Shown in pieces: positions 32,985-42,687 of a stretch of DNA of 64,000 bases (within the stretch, counting starts at the first letter, position 1; each line of letters opens with the position of its first letter). A model generated the notes under the pieces. The model was given only the letters and a program-made list of their open reading frames with translations, made no database searches and was not told the DNA's origin. The translations under genes were made by a program, and so were the position numbers. The DNA comes from Maribacter luteus (GTDB taxonomy: Bacteria > Bacteroidota > Bacteroidia > Flavobacteriales > Flavobacteriaceae). Location of the stretch: positions 1 to 64,000 of the forward strand of contig NZ_WKJH01000030.1 in the NCBI RefSeq assembly GCF_009674825.1, given 5' to 3'.

Positions 32985-35891
32985 TCAATTTACCAAAGCA
33001 TTTTTTAAGATTGTAATAGGATGTAATGCATCCCTATCGGTGCCATCCTTTATCTGATGCCTACAACTGGTACCGTTGGCCGAAATAATGGTTGATGAAT
33101 CGCTTTTTCGGATGGCCGGAAACAGTTTAAGCTCCCCGATCTGCATACTAACATCGTAATGTTCTTTCTCATACCCGAAAGAACCCGCCATTCCACAGCA
33201 CCCTGAGCTTATAATGGAAACGGTATAATTCTCGGGCAAGTTGAGGATATCAAAAGTTACTTTTTGGTTGGATAAGGCCTTTTGATGGCAATGGGCGTGT
33301 ATTTTTATGGTTTTTGCCTCTTTGGTAAACCTTTCCGATGTTAAATTCCCTTTTTCTATCTCTTTAGCCAAAAATTCCTCAACCAAGAAAGCGTTTGCCG
33401 CAATTTCGTCCATTTCCTCTTTGTTAGGCACCAAACGCTTATATTCATCCCTAAAGGATAATATGGCAGAGGGTTCCAAACCTAGTACCGGCACGTTCTG
33501 TTCAACGAATACCTTTAATTGCTTACTATTAGCGATTGCCAACTTTTGGGCTTGTTTTAAAAATCCTTTGGATAGGTAGGTTCGGCCACTTTCAGCATAA
33601 AAAAGCTGTACTTCGTATCCTAAACCTGTCAGAAGTCCAATTGCATCCTTGCCTAAGTCCGTATCCATATAATGGGTGAATTCATCTATATACAGGACCA
33701 CTTTGGAATTTGAGCCAACAGATTCATTTAAAACGTTTTTGAGATACTTATCAAAATTAAAACTTGAAACTTTGGGCATGGTGCGTTCCCTGGCCACACC
33801 TACCGATTTTTTCATTAAACCACTAAGCACCTTGGAACCATATACCGCATTTGTAAGACCGGCAACCTTACTACTCATTTTATTGAGCTTAGAATTATGC
33901 GCAAACAATTTACTTCGCAGGGAATAGCCGTTTTTCTCCTGATATTGATATAAAAACTCAGCTTTTAAACTGGCAATATCCACATTACTTGGGCATTCAC
34001 TCGCACAGGCCTTGCAGCTTAAGCAGAAATCAAAAACTTCCTTAAGTTCATTTTGACTGAACCTATCGCTCGCGCTTCCCGTGGTCAAAAACTCTCGAAA
34101 GGCATTGGCCCTGCCCCTGGTCGTATCTTTTTCATTTTTCGTTGCATGGTAACTAGGGCACATCCCCCCTTTGGCAAGATGGGTTTTGCGGCAATCCCCA
34201 CTACCGTTGCACTTTTCTGCGGCCTTTAAAATACCTTCACTGTCTGAAAAATCCATCAAAGTAGGTATCTCCGGTTCCTCCCTATCCACTTCATAGCGGA
34301 ATGACTCATCCATGGGATAGGCATCTACAATCTTCCCTGGATTGAATATCCCTTCCGGATCAAAATAAGATTTAATCCGCTTAAGCAGTTCATAATTTTC
34401 TTCCCCGACCATTATTGGGATAAATTCCGCACGAACGATCCCATCACCATGCTCCCCACTGAAAGAGCCTCTATATTTCTTTGTGAGCTTGGCTACATCT
34501 GTGGTAATGGCCCTAAACAAAGCCACATCCTCTGACTTTTTAAGGTTTAAGATCGGCCGCAAATGAAGTTCTCCCGCCCCTGCATGGGCATAATAAACAG
34601 CATTCTGCTTATACCCTTTCATGATTGCAGTAAATTCGGATATAAAGGCATTCAGGTCTTCCAAAGCGACTGCCGTATCTTCAATACATGCCACCGCCTT
34701 TCTATCACCAACGATATTCCCCAAAAGGCCAAGACCGGCCTTTCGCAGCTCAATTGCTTTTGCAATATCCCCACCATAGAGAATAGGGTTGGCATAGCTC
34801 AACCCAGATGCGGTTATCGTAGCTATCAATTTTCCTATCTCTTGTTGCAGCTCTTTTTCAGTATTTGCCTTAAGCTCCAACATCAACAAAGCGGCTGGAT
34901 CACCCTCAACGAAAAATCTATTCTGAAGCTGGGTCGTGTTATTCTTGGTACAATCCAAGATGACCTTATCCATCATCTCACAAAGATGAAGACCATGCTT
35001 CATTACGGGAATCACATCACTGAGACAATCTTCCAACGTACGGTAATGCGTGACAACCATAGCGGAATATTTGGGAGGAAGTTCATCTAATTGCACGGTG
35101 ATTTCTGTTGTAAAAGCCAACGTACCTTCGCTACCTGTTAGTAATTCACAGTAGTTGAATTGTTCTTCCGGGCCACCGAAAATACCGCTTTTCAGTAAGT
35201 CATCCACGGCATAACCCGTATTGCGCCTATGAATTCCCGGTTTCGGGAATTCTTCCTTTATTCGTTCTTGTACTTCTTTGTTTGATAGTTCTTTATAAAT
35301 ATTTTTATAAAGTTTTCCTTCAAGTGTATTTAAAGTAATTTTCTTATCAAATTCTTCTTTGGAAAGTGGTTTGAACTCCACTTCCGAACCGTCTGACAAA
35401 ATCGTCTTTAATGAAATTACCTTATCACGGGTTACCCCATACTGGATTGATGTTGTACCTGAAGAATTATTGCCGACCATACCCCCTAACATACAACGGT
35501 TGGATGTTGATGTGTTTGGCCCAAAAAACAATCCGTACGGCTCTAGATATTGATTGAGCTCATCACGAATGACACCGGGCTGCAAGGTTACCCGTTTATT
35601 GGCTATATCAAGATCGATGATTTCCGTGAAGTGTTTCGACACATCAACAACGATTCCGTCACCTACACACTGGCCAGCCAATGAAGTACCTGCCGTCCTA
35701 GGGATTAGCCCCACCTTGTTTTTCGAAGCGTAGGCAATCAATTTCTTAATATCCCCTATATTCTTAGGAAATGCCACAGCCAAGGGTATTTTTCGATACA
35801 CGGAGGCATCGGTGGCATATAATGTGGTACTTAGATTATCGGTCAATAGTTCCCCAGCTAAACCTTCCTTCAATAAATCCATATGCTCCAT
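32985..35891 (-). CDS. FAD-linked oxidase / Fe-S protein (YdiJ-like, D-2-hydroxyacid dehydrogenase type)
   Basis: 968 residues in one chain. N-terminal PCMH-type FAD domain (about 20-215; IPRTAGTSLAGQCVGDGIVVDVSKH, GPNTSTSNRCMLGGMVGNNSSG), FAD-oxidase C-terminal domain (about 255-530; YYAHAGAGELHLRPIL, GSFSGEHGDGIVRAEF), then two 4Fe-4S segments (CNGSGDCRKTHLAKGGMCPS and FCLSCKACASECPSNVD), and a C-terminal CCG domain (HAHCHQKALSNQ, SSGCCGMAGSFGYEKEHY). It probably oxidises D-lactate or D-2-hydroxyglutarate, feeding electrons to quinone at the inner membrane. ATG 35891; ATG three codons later is also possible. Confidence 0.95.
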   Translation of the reverse strand: MEHMDLLKEGLAGELLTDNLSTTLYATDASVYRKIPLAVAFPKNIGDIKKLIAYASKNKVGLIPRTAGTSLAGQCVGDGIVVDVSKHFTEIIDLDIANKRVTLQPGVIRDELNQYLEPYGLFFGPNTSTSNRCMLGGMVGNNSSGTTSIQYGVTRDKVISLKTILSDGSEVEFKPLSKEEFDKKITLNTLEGKLYKNIYKELSNKEVQERIKEEFPKPGIHRRNTGYAVDDLLKSGIFGGPEEQFNYCELLTGSEGTLAFTTEITVQLDELPPKYSAMVVTHYRTLEDCLSDVIPVMKHGLHLCEMMDKVILDCTKNNTTQLQNRFFVEGDPAALLMLELKANTEKELQQEIGKLIATITASGLSYANPILYGGDIAKAIELRKAGLGLLGNIVGDRKAVACIEDTAVALEDLNAFISEFTAIMKGYKQNAVYYAHAGAGELHLRPILNLKKSEDVALFRAITTDVAKLTKKYRGSFSGEHGDGIVRAEFIPIMVGEENYELLKRIKSYFDPEGIFNPGKIVDAYPMDESFRYEVDREEPEIPTLMDFSDSEGILKAAEKCNGSGDCRKTHLAKGGMCPSYHATKNEKDTTRGRANAFREFLTTGSASDRFSQNELKEVFDFCLSCKACASECPSNVDIASLKAEFLYQYQEKNGYSLRSKLFAHNSKLNKMSSKVAGLTNAVYGSKVLSGLMKKSVGVARERTMPKVSSFNFDKYLKNVLNESVGSNSKVVLYIDEFTHYMDTDLGKDAIGLLTGLGYEVQLFYAESGRTYLSKGFLKQAQKLAIANSKQLKVFVEQNVPVLGLEPSAILSFRDEYKRLVPNKEEMDEIAANAFLVEEFLAKEIEKGNLTSERFTKEAKTIKIHAHCHQKALSNQKVTFDILNLPENYTVSIISSGCCGMAGSFGYEKEHYDVSMQIGELKLFPAIRKSDSSTIISANGTSCRHQIKDGTDRDALHPITILKNALVN

Positions 35892-35983
35892 AATTGGCCT
35901 GGTACGATTTTGGTTGCAAAATTAAGATATTATTTTCAGCAAAATAAAGAATCGTTATTTTTACAACTCTAAAATCAAATCTT

Positions 35984-36472
35984 ATGAAATTTTTAAAAAC
36001 ACTTACGTTAATTGCTTTTTTCGCTTCATTTTCCTTTGGTTTCGGCCAAGAAATCTCAGAGCATGCCATAGGTCTTCGAATGGGGGACAGTGATGGTTTT
36101 GGTGCAGAAATATCTTACCAAAAATCAATATCCAGATACAATCGCCTCGAAGTGGATTTAGGCTGGCGCGATAACAAAAACTACAATGCCTTTAAATTAG
36201 CAGGTATATACCAATGGGTATTACCTTTGGACGGCAACTTCAACTGGTACTATGGAGTTGGTGGGGGATTAGGAAATGTTGATATCGACTTTGATGACGA
36301 CAACGACGGGTTGTTCATCTTTGGAGCGGGCGATATAGGAATTGAATATAATTTTGATATTCCGTTATTAATATCGTTGGACTTTAGACCTGAGATCGGT
36401 TTAATTGGTTATGACGGTTTCTCTGATAATTTTGACTTTGATATTGCCCTAGGAATACGGTACCAATTCTAA
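35984..36472 (+). CDS. small outer-membrane beta-barrel protein
   Basis: 162 residues. Signal peptide ending SFGFGQ; then eight alternating strands typical of OmpA/OmpW-size barrels (AIGLRMGDSDGFGAEISYQ, RLEVDLGWRDNKNY, WYYGVGGGLGNVDIDF, SLDFRPEIGLIGY), ending in FDIALGIRYQF with the C-terminal phenylalanine of BAM substrates. An Asp-rich turn DFDDDNDG may bind calcium. Divergent from the YdiJ-like gene; its own terminator follows. Function unknown. Confidence 0.85.
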   Translation: MKFLKTLTLIAFFASFSFGFGQEISEHAIGLRMGDSDGFGAEISYQKSISRYNRLEVDLGWRDNKNYNAFKLAGIYQWVLPLDGNFNWYYGVGGGLGNVDIDFDDDNDGLFIFGAGDIGIEYNFDIPLLISLDFRPEIGLIGYDGFSDNFDFDIALGIRYQF

Positions 36473-36495
36473 AACACTGACATTCAAAAAGAAAG

Positions 36496-36523
36496 AAAGC
36501 ACTGAACATTCGTTCAGTGCTTT
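36496..36523 (+). terminator. terminator after beta-barrel gene
   Basis: Perfect 12-bp stem AAAGCACTGAAC / GTTCAGTGCTTT, loop ATTC, then TTATTTAT. Confidence 0.9.
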
Positions 36524-36575
36524 TTATTTATGGGCACTAATAACTACATTTGCAATTCATATAAATAAATATCGA

Positions 36576-37706
36576 ATGAGAAACATTTTTTTAGCCATAA
36601 TCGTCTTAGGATTAATGGCAAGCTGCAATTCTAAACCGGAAGGCTATTCAATAAACGGAACACTTACTGGTGATGTTGCCGATGGTACCGCCGTCTATTT
36701 GAAAAGAAGTGGAGAGAACAATCGCCTGGTTGAAGTGGATACCGCCGAAGTAAAAGGCGGAACTTTTGTTTTCGAAGGACAGCAAAACCAACCTGAAATG
36801 CATTACATTTTCATAGACCAACTGGGCGGTTACGCCGCTACTGTACTTGAAAATGGCGATATAGAATTCACTGCCCACAAAGACAGTCTTGGCTTGGCAA
36901 AGTCTACTGGCACCCCGCAAAACGAATTTCTATATGACTTTCAAAAAAACTCAAGAGAAGTATCCCAGCAAGCAATGAACATTCAAAAAGACCTAAAGGC
37001 CGCATCAAACAGTAGGGATACGGTTCTGATAAACTCATTGAAAGAAGAGCTGAACGATCTAAGGGGTGAATATGAAGAATTTGAATTGGGCTATATCAAG
37101 GACAACCCCAACGCCTTGATTTCCGCTTTACTTATAGATAGGGCCATAAACACAAGGACATCGACAACGGAAGAACTACAAACCCTATTCAACGGACTTT
37201 CTGCCGAAATCAAAGAGACCGAAGCTGCAAAAAAAGTTAAGAAAACACTGGATGAATTAAAGAAGCGTGAAGAAAACTCCAAAAACACAAGCGTTGGAGC
37301 CGTGGCTCCTGATTTTTCAGCCCCTTCGCCTAGCGGGAAACTTTTGGCCCTAAACGATGTTAAAGGAAAAGCAACGTTAATCGATTTCTGGGCAGCTTGG
37401 TGCAGACCTTGCCGGGCAGAAAACCCAAACGTGGTAAAAGTTTACGACAAATACAAGGAAAAAGGCCTGAGTATCATAGGCGTTTCACTGGACAAAACAG
37501 CTGAAGCATGGAAAAAAGCCATTGAGGACGACGGATTGGAATGGCACCATGTTTCCAACATCGCCTATTTTGACGATGCCATAGCAAAGCTTTATAATGT
37601 TGACGCTATTCCTGCTACTTTTTTATTGGACGAAAACGGGGTTATCGTAGCAAAAAACCTTAGAGGTCCTGCTTTAGAGGCCCGTATATCGGAAATGCTG
37701 AATTAA
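36576..37706 (+). CDS. TlpA-type thiol:disulfide oxidoreductase with DUF4369 domain
   Basis: 376 residues; lipobox LMASC (C17). DUF4369 N-domain (about 20-120; YSINGTLTGDVADGTAVYLKR), a helical spacer (about 120-235), and a C-terminal thioredoxin/AhpC-TSA domain (about 240-376) with active site FWAAWCRPCRAENPNVV and the cis-Pro motif IPATFLLDENGVI. Envelope-anchored redox protein that reduces or isomerises disulfides, or serves cytochrome maturation, as usual for Bacteroidota. A TACATTTG box lies at 36545-36552. Ends at a strong bidirectional terminator. Confidence 0.93.
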   Translation: MRNIFLAIIVLGLMASCNSKPEGYSINGTLTGDVADGTAVYLKRSGENNRLVEVDTAEVKGGTFVFEGQQNQPEMHYIFIDQLGGYAATVLENGDIEFTAHKDSLGLAKSTGTPQNEFLYDFQKNSREVSQQAMNIQKDLKAASNSRDTVLINSLKEELNDLRGEYEEFELGYIKDNPNALISALLIDRAINTRTSTTEELQTLFNGLSAEIKETEAAKKVKKTLDELKKREENSKNTSVGAVAPDFSAPSPSGKLLALNDVKGKATLIDFWAAWCRPCRAENPNVVKVYDKYKEKGLSIIGVSLDKTAEAWKKAIEDDGLEWHHVSNIAYFDDAIAKLYNVDAIPATFLLDENGVIVAKNLRGPALEARISEMLN

Positions 37707-37727
37707 GCACATTACTTCTTTTTAAAT

Positions 37728-37765
37728 AAAAAAATCCCTTCCGTTTAACCGGAAGGGATTTTTTT
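37728..37765. terminator. bidirectional terminator
   Basis: TCCCTTCCG / CGGAAGGGA stem, loop TTTAAC, with A7 before and T7 after; between convergent genes. Confidence 0.92.
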
Positions 37766-37778
37766 ATTTAGTAGTTTG

Positions 37779-39419
37779 CTAAAATTTGTTTCTTACATCA
37801 TCATAGTTTCCTGATACATTTACAGTTCCATTTTTTACGACCGAACCAAAAATATTAACTACGGAGTCATTTCCGATAAATTCCAATTTCGCCCCATCAT
37901 TCAAAATAAGGTCTCCATAAATAGTAAGGTTCCCCTCGACTATAAACGTTGCCCCTTCATCAACCACCACATCTTTTCTTTTATTGTTTCTTCCAACAAC
38001 CAATGTACCGTACATTTCGAAAAGAGCATCACTATAAACATCCACTCCATTGTTAACGGTCCACGAACCACAAAGCAACAAGGTACCGGCAACTTCAATA
38101 TTAGCGAATCTTTTTGAGCCACTATACCCCTTATCTTCACCTAACCTTACATTTAAATCAGAACTGCCCGAATAAGTCGAAAGGGAACTACAACGGGTAG
38201 ACAAACTTTCGCTTGTCCTATTCAATTTGATAATTTGCAACCCACTTTTTCCTGAAGCCGCAAAAATATAATCGTCTTTTGATTCTACATAGTTTATAGA
38301 GCCTTCTAACTGAATAACCCCGTATAAATCGGCATCATCCCCATTGTCTTCGGAAAGACAAAGTCCGGAACCACCATTGGCCATGAGTATCATTTCCTCG
38401 TTCAAAGCAACTGCATTGGTCTCACTTCCCTCTGTCGAAGTTGCGCTAGGGTCGATCAACACAGGTAAATATTCGATTAAAGAACCACTAGCCACATTAT
38501 ATAATCCGGCGCCTATTGAACCCTCGGAAACAATCACCTTGCCATCTTTGAAAGCCAAAGTTCGCTTTGTCGCTGCACCAAAATCAGTATTTATAGGTAT
38601 TTCTTTTATTACATTTAGATTATCATCCAGTATGCTTACTCCGCTACCAGCATCAAGAACAGCGAATTGACCATTGTCCATTTTCACAGACCTCAAGTCC
38701 TGAAATGGGGCTTCATTTAAAATACTTAAGTCACTTTTGTTATAAATGGTTACGGTACCATCGCCACCGCTTGAAACTACCACGGTATTAGAAGTTACTT
38801 CTATATCTGTACTATTGTAACCCTCCTGAAAACCATAATCGATTCCAGCATTTGTATACATCCTTCCTCCTGAAGCCGGGATTTTTGCAACAAAAGAATT
38901 TGAAGTAGCCGTAACGGATTTTTCTGAATCAACCCCTCCGACTGCATAAATATACCCATCACTATATTCAATAGCATTTAAATCAGCATTTACATAATAC
39001 AATCTAGAAGTAACTTTCGGATCAGTAGGATCACTTACATCAATAATGTCTATACCTCCGGCATAATCATCTTCAACAGTATTATAGGAAACGTACGCAT
39101 AATCTCCATCTACATGTACGTGAGAAGCAGTTAAGTCCTCACCTCCACTATAAGACGGGGGGTCAATTTGTGCGATCAAGGTAAGCGGGTAATCACCAGC
39201 CTCATCGACTTTGGAAGCACTGGCTTGTTTTCCTGAAATATTAACTTCCTCTGCAATTTCCAGTACTCCAGCATAATCAAAACTTACACTGTTGTCTAAA
39301 ATCTGTTCGTTGCCTTCTAATTGTATATCGTCCTGAAAATCACTAAAGACCGTAGTTTCATCACTACAAGACATAATCAATAAGAAAATTGAACAAAGTA
39401 GTAGGTTTACTTTTTTCAT
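37779..39419 (-). CDS. surface lipoprotein with LVIVD-type beta-propeller and beta-helix tail
   Basis: 546 residues; lipobox LIMSC (C18). Region about 90-400 has repeated blades with HVHVDGDYAYVSYNT, GIDIIDVSDPTDPKVTSRLY, LNAIEYSDGYIYAVGG, typical of LVIVD-type propellers. The last 130 residues (FANIEVAGTLLLCGSWTVNNG, ALFEMYGTLVVG, ATFIVEGNLTIYGDLILNDG, SVVNIFGSVVKNGTVNVSG) form short strand-turn rungs of a right-handed beta-helix, like surface adhesin stalks. An exported, surface-exposed binding protein seems likely. No sorting domain at the C-terminus. Ligand unknown. Confidence 0.75.
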   Translation of the reverse strand: MKKVNLLLCSIFLLIMSCSDETTVFSDFQDDIQLEGNEQILDNSVSFDYAGVLEIAEEVNISGKQASASKVDEAGDYPLTLIAQIDPPSYSGGEDLTASHVHVDGDYAYVSYNTVEDDYAGGIDIIDVSDPTDPKVTSRLYYVNADLNAIEYSDGYIYAVGGVDSEKSVTATSNSFVAKIPASGGRMYTNAGIDYGFQEGYNSTDIEVTSNTVVVSSGGDGTVTIYNKSDLSILNEAPFQDLRSVKMDNGQFAVLDAGSGVSILDDNLNVIKEIPINTDFGAATKRTLAFKDGKVIVSEGSIGAGLYNVASGSLIEYLPVLIDPSATSTEGSETNAVALNEEMILMANGGSGLCLSEDNGDDADLYGVIQLEGSINYVESKDDYIFAASGKSGLQIIKLNRTSESLSTRCSSLSTYSGSSDLNVRLGEDKGYSGSKRFANIEVAGTLLLCGSWTVNNGVDVYSDALFEMYGTLVVGRNNKRKDVVVDEGATFIVEGNLTIYGDLILNDGAKLEFIGNDSVVNIFGSVVKNGTVNVSGNYDDVRNKF

Positions 39420-39582
39420 TTTAAAATTTGGTTTTGGTTTAGATTTAGGTTTCTATATTAACGCCAAAATTACATAATGCGTATATTCCCAAAGTAATAT
39501 TTACAATGAAATACCAATAAACAAGAGGAACGGTAAAAACCACATTGAATCTTCGCCCTTTCCTCCCTTTTGTTGATCAATT

Positions 39583-40233
39583 CTAGATTTTCCCAAGCTT
39601 TTCCATAATGAAAAGAATAACTATTGGAACGGCAAGAAGTATAACCATCATCGTGTCGGTTACCAAAAGATCAGGTTTAAACAATAATGTTGCTACATAA
39701 CCCCCCATAGCTCCTCCAAAATGAGCGGTATGCCCAATGTTACCCAATCGTTTTTTCATGCCGTATATGGAATACAATAGATAACCAATACCGAGGACAT
39801 AGGCTGGTAAGGGTATAGGAATGAACATAATCCCCAAACGCATATCCGGTTGCAACAAAATTGCAGTATACAATATGCCCGTAACAGCCCCACTCGCGCC
39901 TACCGCACTATAATAAGGCTCATTCTTATGAAAAACCAGTGCCAATAGACTCCCCGCTACAAGACTTATAAAATATATGCCTACAAATTTTATGGGACCA
40001 AACCAATTTATGACCACATCGGCGAAAAAGTAAAGTGTAAGCATATTCATGAACAAGTGGGACATATCCACGTGTAAAAACCCTGAAGCAAGCATTCTGT
40101 CCTTCTGTCCGCCCTTTATCCCCCCTATACTGAATTTATATCTTTCAAAAAATCCAGTGTCGTTAAAACCTTTTAAAGATGCTATTACATTAGCCGCTAT
40201 AATGGCGATGGTAGCGATGTTTAGATTATACAT
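39583..40233 (-). CDS. rhomboid-family intramembrane serine protease
   Basis: About 216 residues with six membrane segments. Catalytic serine in SAVGASGAVTGILYTAIL (G-x-S-G) and catalytic histidine in GHTAHFGGAMGGYVATL; HVDMSHLFMNMLTLYFF carries the conserved H/N of helix 2. It cleaves transmembrane substrates in the inner membrane. An in-frame TTG at 40260 would add nine residues, but that TTG is part of the -7 box TATATTTG, so ATG 40233 is the start. Divergent from the acyltransferase gene through a palindromic double promoter. Confidence 0.92.
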   Translation of the reverse strand: MYNLNIATIAIIAANVIASLKGFNDTGFFERYKFSIGGIKGGQKDRMLASGFLHVDMSHLFMNMLTLYFFADVVINWFGPIKFVGIYFISLVAGSLLALVFHKNEPYYSAVGASGAVTGILYTAILLQPDMRLGIMFIPIPLPAYVLGIGYLLYSIYGMKKRLGNIGHTAHFGGAMGGYVATLLFKPDLLVTDTMMVILLAVPIVILFIMEKLGKI

Positions 40234-40257
40234 GTACTTAGGCGTTATATTTCGAGC

Positions 40258-40275
40258 CAAATATAGCTATATTTG
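40258..40275. promoter_or_regulatory. palindromic face-to-face double -7 element
   Basis: CAAATATAGCTATATTTG is a perfect 18-bp palindrome carrying TATATTTG on both strands, one -7 box for the rhomboid gene and one for the acyltransferase gene. The two promoters overlap and should exclude each other. Confidence 0.55.
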
Positions 40276-40293
40276 CGCTTTACTACGTAATAC

Positions 40294-41172
40294 ATGCAAC
40301 TACTTGCCTTTATTTTAATATACCCTTTATTATGGGTAATTTCAATCCTTCCACATCATATATTCTATGGGTTTTCCAATGCCGTATACTTTTTGGTGTA
40401 TCGAATAATCGGATACCGCAAAGATGTGGTACGCAATAATCTAGAATTGGTTTTCCCCAACAAACGAAAAGAAGAATTGACCGCAATTGAAAAAGGCTTT
40501 TATCGCCACATGTGCGATATGTTCCTGGAAATGGTCAAAGGCATGAATCTTTCCAAAGAAGCTTTTCGAAAGAAATACAATGTCCTTAATGCCGAAGTAC
40601 TTCGTGAAATCGAAAAAGAAAAAAGCGTACTGATCCTCTGCTCCCACTATGCTAATTGGGAATGGAATGTAAGCATCAACAATTACGTAGAATCCAAAGG
40701 ATATGCGGTATATCAAAAAATCAGCAATTCTTATTTCGACAAACTGGTCAGAAAGATCAGGGCAAAATGGAACACTTCTTTAATCTCACAACAAGAAACC
40801 ACCAAAACGGTGATACGTAACCATAAGAACAATATCCCTGCCATATACGGTATGGTCAGTGATCAATCGCCACAAGTAAAGAGAGCCCATTATTGGAAAG
40901 AATTCATGGGTGTAAGGGTCCCCATATTCAACGGGGCCGAAACCTTGGCCCGGAAACTTGATCTAGCTGTGGTCTTTTTAAAAGTCAGCAAGGTAAAACG
41001 TGGCTATTACCAAGCCGAGTTCATACCCATTACCCTATCAGGAAGCAGCACTGAAAAAAACGAGATTACCGATAAGTTCATTGAACTTACCGAACTTCAA
41101 ATCAAAGAAAGACCGGAACACTACCTGTGGACGCATCGTCGATGGAAACACCGCGGCAAAGAACCAAAATAA
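40294..41172 (+). CDS. LpxL/HtrB-like lipid A acyltransferase
   Basis: 292 residues. N-terminal membrane anchor; catalytic H-x4-E motif in SHYANWEWNVS; further family blocks GYAVYQKISNSYFDKLVRKIR, GMVSDQSPQVKRAHYWKEFMG (arginine/lysine acyl-acceptor region) and GAETLARKLDLAVVFLKV; end HYLWTHRRWKHRGK. It adds a secondary acyl chain to lipid A on the cytoplasmic face of the inner membrane. Very short leader, consistent with the -7 box at 40268-40275. Converges on glmM. Confidence 0.92.
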   Translation: MQLLAFILIYPLLWVISILPHHIFYGFSNAVYFLVYRIIGYRKDVVRNNLELVFPNKRKEELTAIEKGFYRHMCDMFLEMVKGMNLSKEAFRKKYNVLNAEVLREIEKEKSVLILCSHYANWEWNVSINNYVESKGYAVYQKISNSYFDKLVRKIRAKWNTSLISQQETTKTVIRNHKNNIPAIYGMVSDQSPQVKRAHYWKEFMGVRVPIFNGAETLARKLDLAVVFLKVSKVKRGYYQAEFIPITLSGSSTEKNEITDKFIELTELQIKERPEHYLWTHRRWKHRGKEPK

Positions 41173-41203
41173 TCTTTTCGACACCTTACCTAGGTTGGTT
41201 GAT

Positions 41204-42592
41204 TTAAATACCAGCTATACTCTTGATCTCACCAATAATACGATCCGCAAGGCCATCAGCCTCATTTTGACTTTTAGCTTCCGTATAGATTCGGATTATA
41301 GGTTCGGTATTCGACTTACGTAAGTGCACCCAATTTTCAGCAAAATCGACCTTTACACCATCAATGGTAGAGATTTCTTCCTCACTATATTTATCCGCCA
41401 TAGCTTTCAAGATACCATCCACATCCAATTCAGGAGTCAACTGAATTTTCTTCTTACTCATAAAATAGCTCGGATAGCTATCGCGTAATTCCTTGACCGT
41501 TCCCCCTTTTTCTGCCATCAACATCAAAAACAACGCCGTACCCACCAAAGCATCACGGCCATAATGGCTCTCAGGATAAATAATTCCACCATTTCCTTCA
41601 CCGCCTATAATCGCCTTATTCGCCTTCATTTTGGTCACCACATTCACTTCACCTACAGCGGCAGCCTCATAAGTACCACCATGCTTTTCGGTAATATCCC
41701 TTAAAGCCCTGGAAGACGATAAATTAGAAACAGTATTCCCTTTCGTTTTACCCAGTACATAATCCGCACAGGCCACCAAGGTGTATTCTTCCCCGAACAT
41801 CTCCCCATCGTTACTGATAAATGCCAAACGATCCACATCCGGGTCCACTACAATACCAAAGTCCGCTTTTTCTTTTACAACAAGTTCACAAATGTCCCCC
41901 AGATGCTCTTTTAACGGCTCGGGATTATGAGGGAAATGTCCATTTGGATCACAATACAACTTTACCACTTCGACCCCTAAGGTTTCCAACAACTTAGGGA
42001 TTGCAATACCTCCGGTAGAATTCACTCCATCTACCACTACTTTGAATTTTGCTTTTCGAATCGTATCGGCATCCACCAATGATAGATCCAAAACTTCATC
42101 AATATGAATATCGATATAGGCATCATTTTTGGTTACCTCACCAAGATCATCCACATCAGCAAATACAAAATCCTCACTTTCCGCAATCTCAAGGATTTTA
42201 GCCCCTTGTGCCGCATCTAAAAACTCCCCTTTTTCATTAAGTAACTTTAGGGCGTTCCATTGCTTAGGATTATGACTTGCGGTCAATATGATTCCACCGT
42301 CCGCTTTTTCCAGAGGAACGGCGATTTCAACGGTTGGTGTCGTAGAAAGATCCAAATCTATTACATCTACACCTAAGCCCACCAGTGTTGAAACCACAAG
42401 ATTCTGGATCATTTCACCTGATATCCTAGCATCTCGACCAATAACAACTTTTAAATCATCTTTCTTTGAATACCCTTTTAACCATATACCGTAAGCAGCC
42501 GCAAATTTCACAGCATCAATCGGGGTTAAATTGTCCCCTGATTCACCTCCGATTGTACCTCGTATTCCAGATATTGATTTAATTAGTGTCAT
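41204..42592 (-). CDS. glmM: phosphoglucosamine mutase
   Basis: 462 residues of the alpha-D-phosphohexomutase superfamily. SISGIRGTIGGESGDNLTP opening; catalytic serine in LTASHNPKQWNALKLL; metal loop DPDVDRLAF; sugar loop GGEGNGGIIYPE; phosphate loop RKSNTEPIIRIYTEA. It interconverts glucosamine-6- and -1-phosphate for peptidoglycan and LPS. The ASHNP version with Q-W-N is the usual Bacteroidota GlmM; a phosphomannomutase role cannot be fully excluded from sequence. Confidence 0.92.
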   Translation of the reverse strand: MTLIKSISGIRGTIGGESGDNLTPIDAVKFAAAYGIWLKGYSKKDDLKVVIGRDARISGEMIQNLVVSTLVGLGVDVIDLDLSTTPTVEIAVPLEKADGGIILTASHNPKQWNALKLLNEKGEFLDAAQGAKILEIAESEDFVFADVDDLGEVTKNDAYIDIHIDEVLDLSLVDADTIRKAKFKVVVDGVNSTGGIAIPKLLETLGVEVVKLYCDPNGHFPHNPEPLKEHLGDICELVVKEKADFGIVVDPDVDRLAFISNDGEMFGEEYTLVACADYVLGKTKGNTVSNLSSSRALRDITEKHGGTYEAAAVGEVNVVTKMKANKAIIGGEGNGGIIYPESHYGRDALVGTALFLMLMAEKGGTVKELRDSYPSYFMSKKKIQLTPELDVDGILKAMADKYSEEEISTIDGVKVDFAENWVHLRKSNTEPIIRIYTEAKSQNEADGLADRIIGEIKSIAGI

Positions 42593-42687
42593 AATTTGTT
42601 AAAAGTTTTTTTGCAAATATAAAAGACTAATACCAATCCTAACCTTCAATTTGGTAAATTCGACCTTATGAATAAATTTATAGTCCA

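Noticed and set aside
34563-35090. 175-codon plus-strand frame
   Set aside because: It lies wholly antisense to the YdiJ-like oxidoreductase, whose domains are continuous through the region; no family features.
40234-40260. TTG start for the rhomboid protease
   Set aside because: Same reason: the TTG is the end of TATATTTG on the minus strand.
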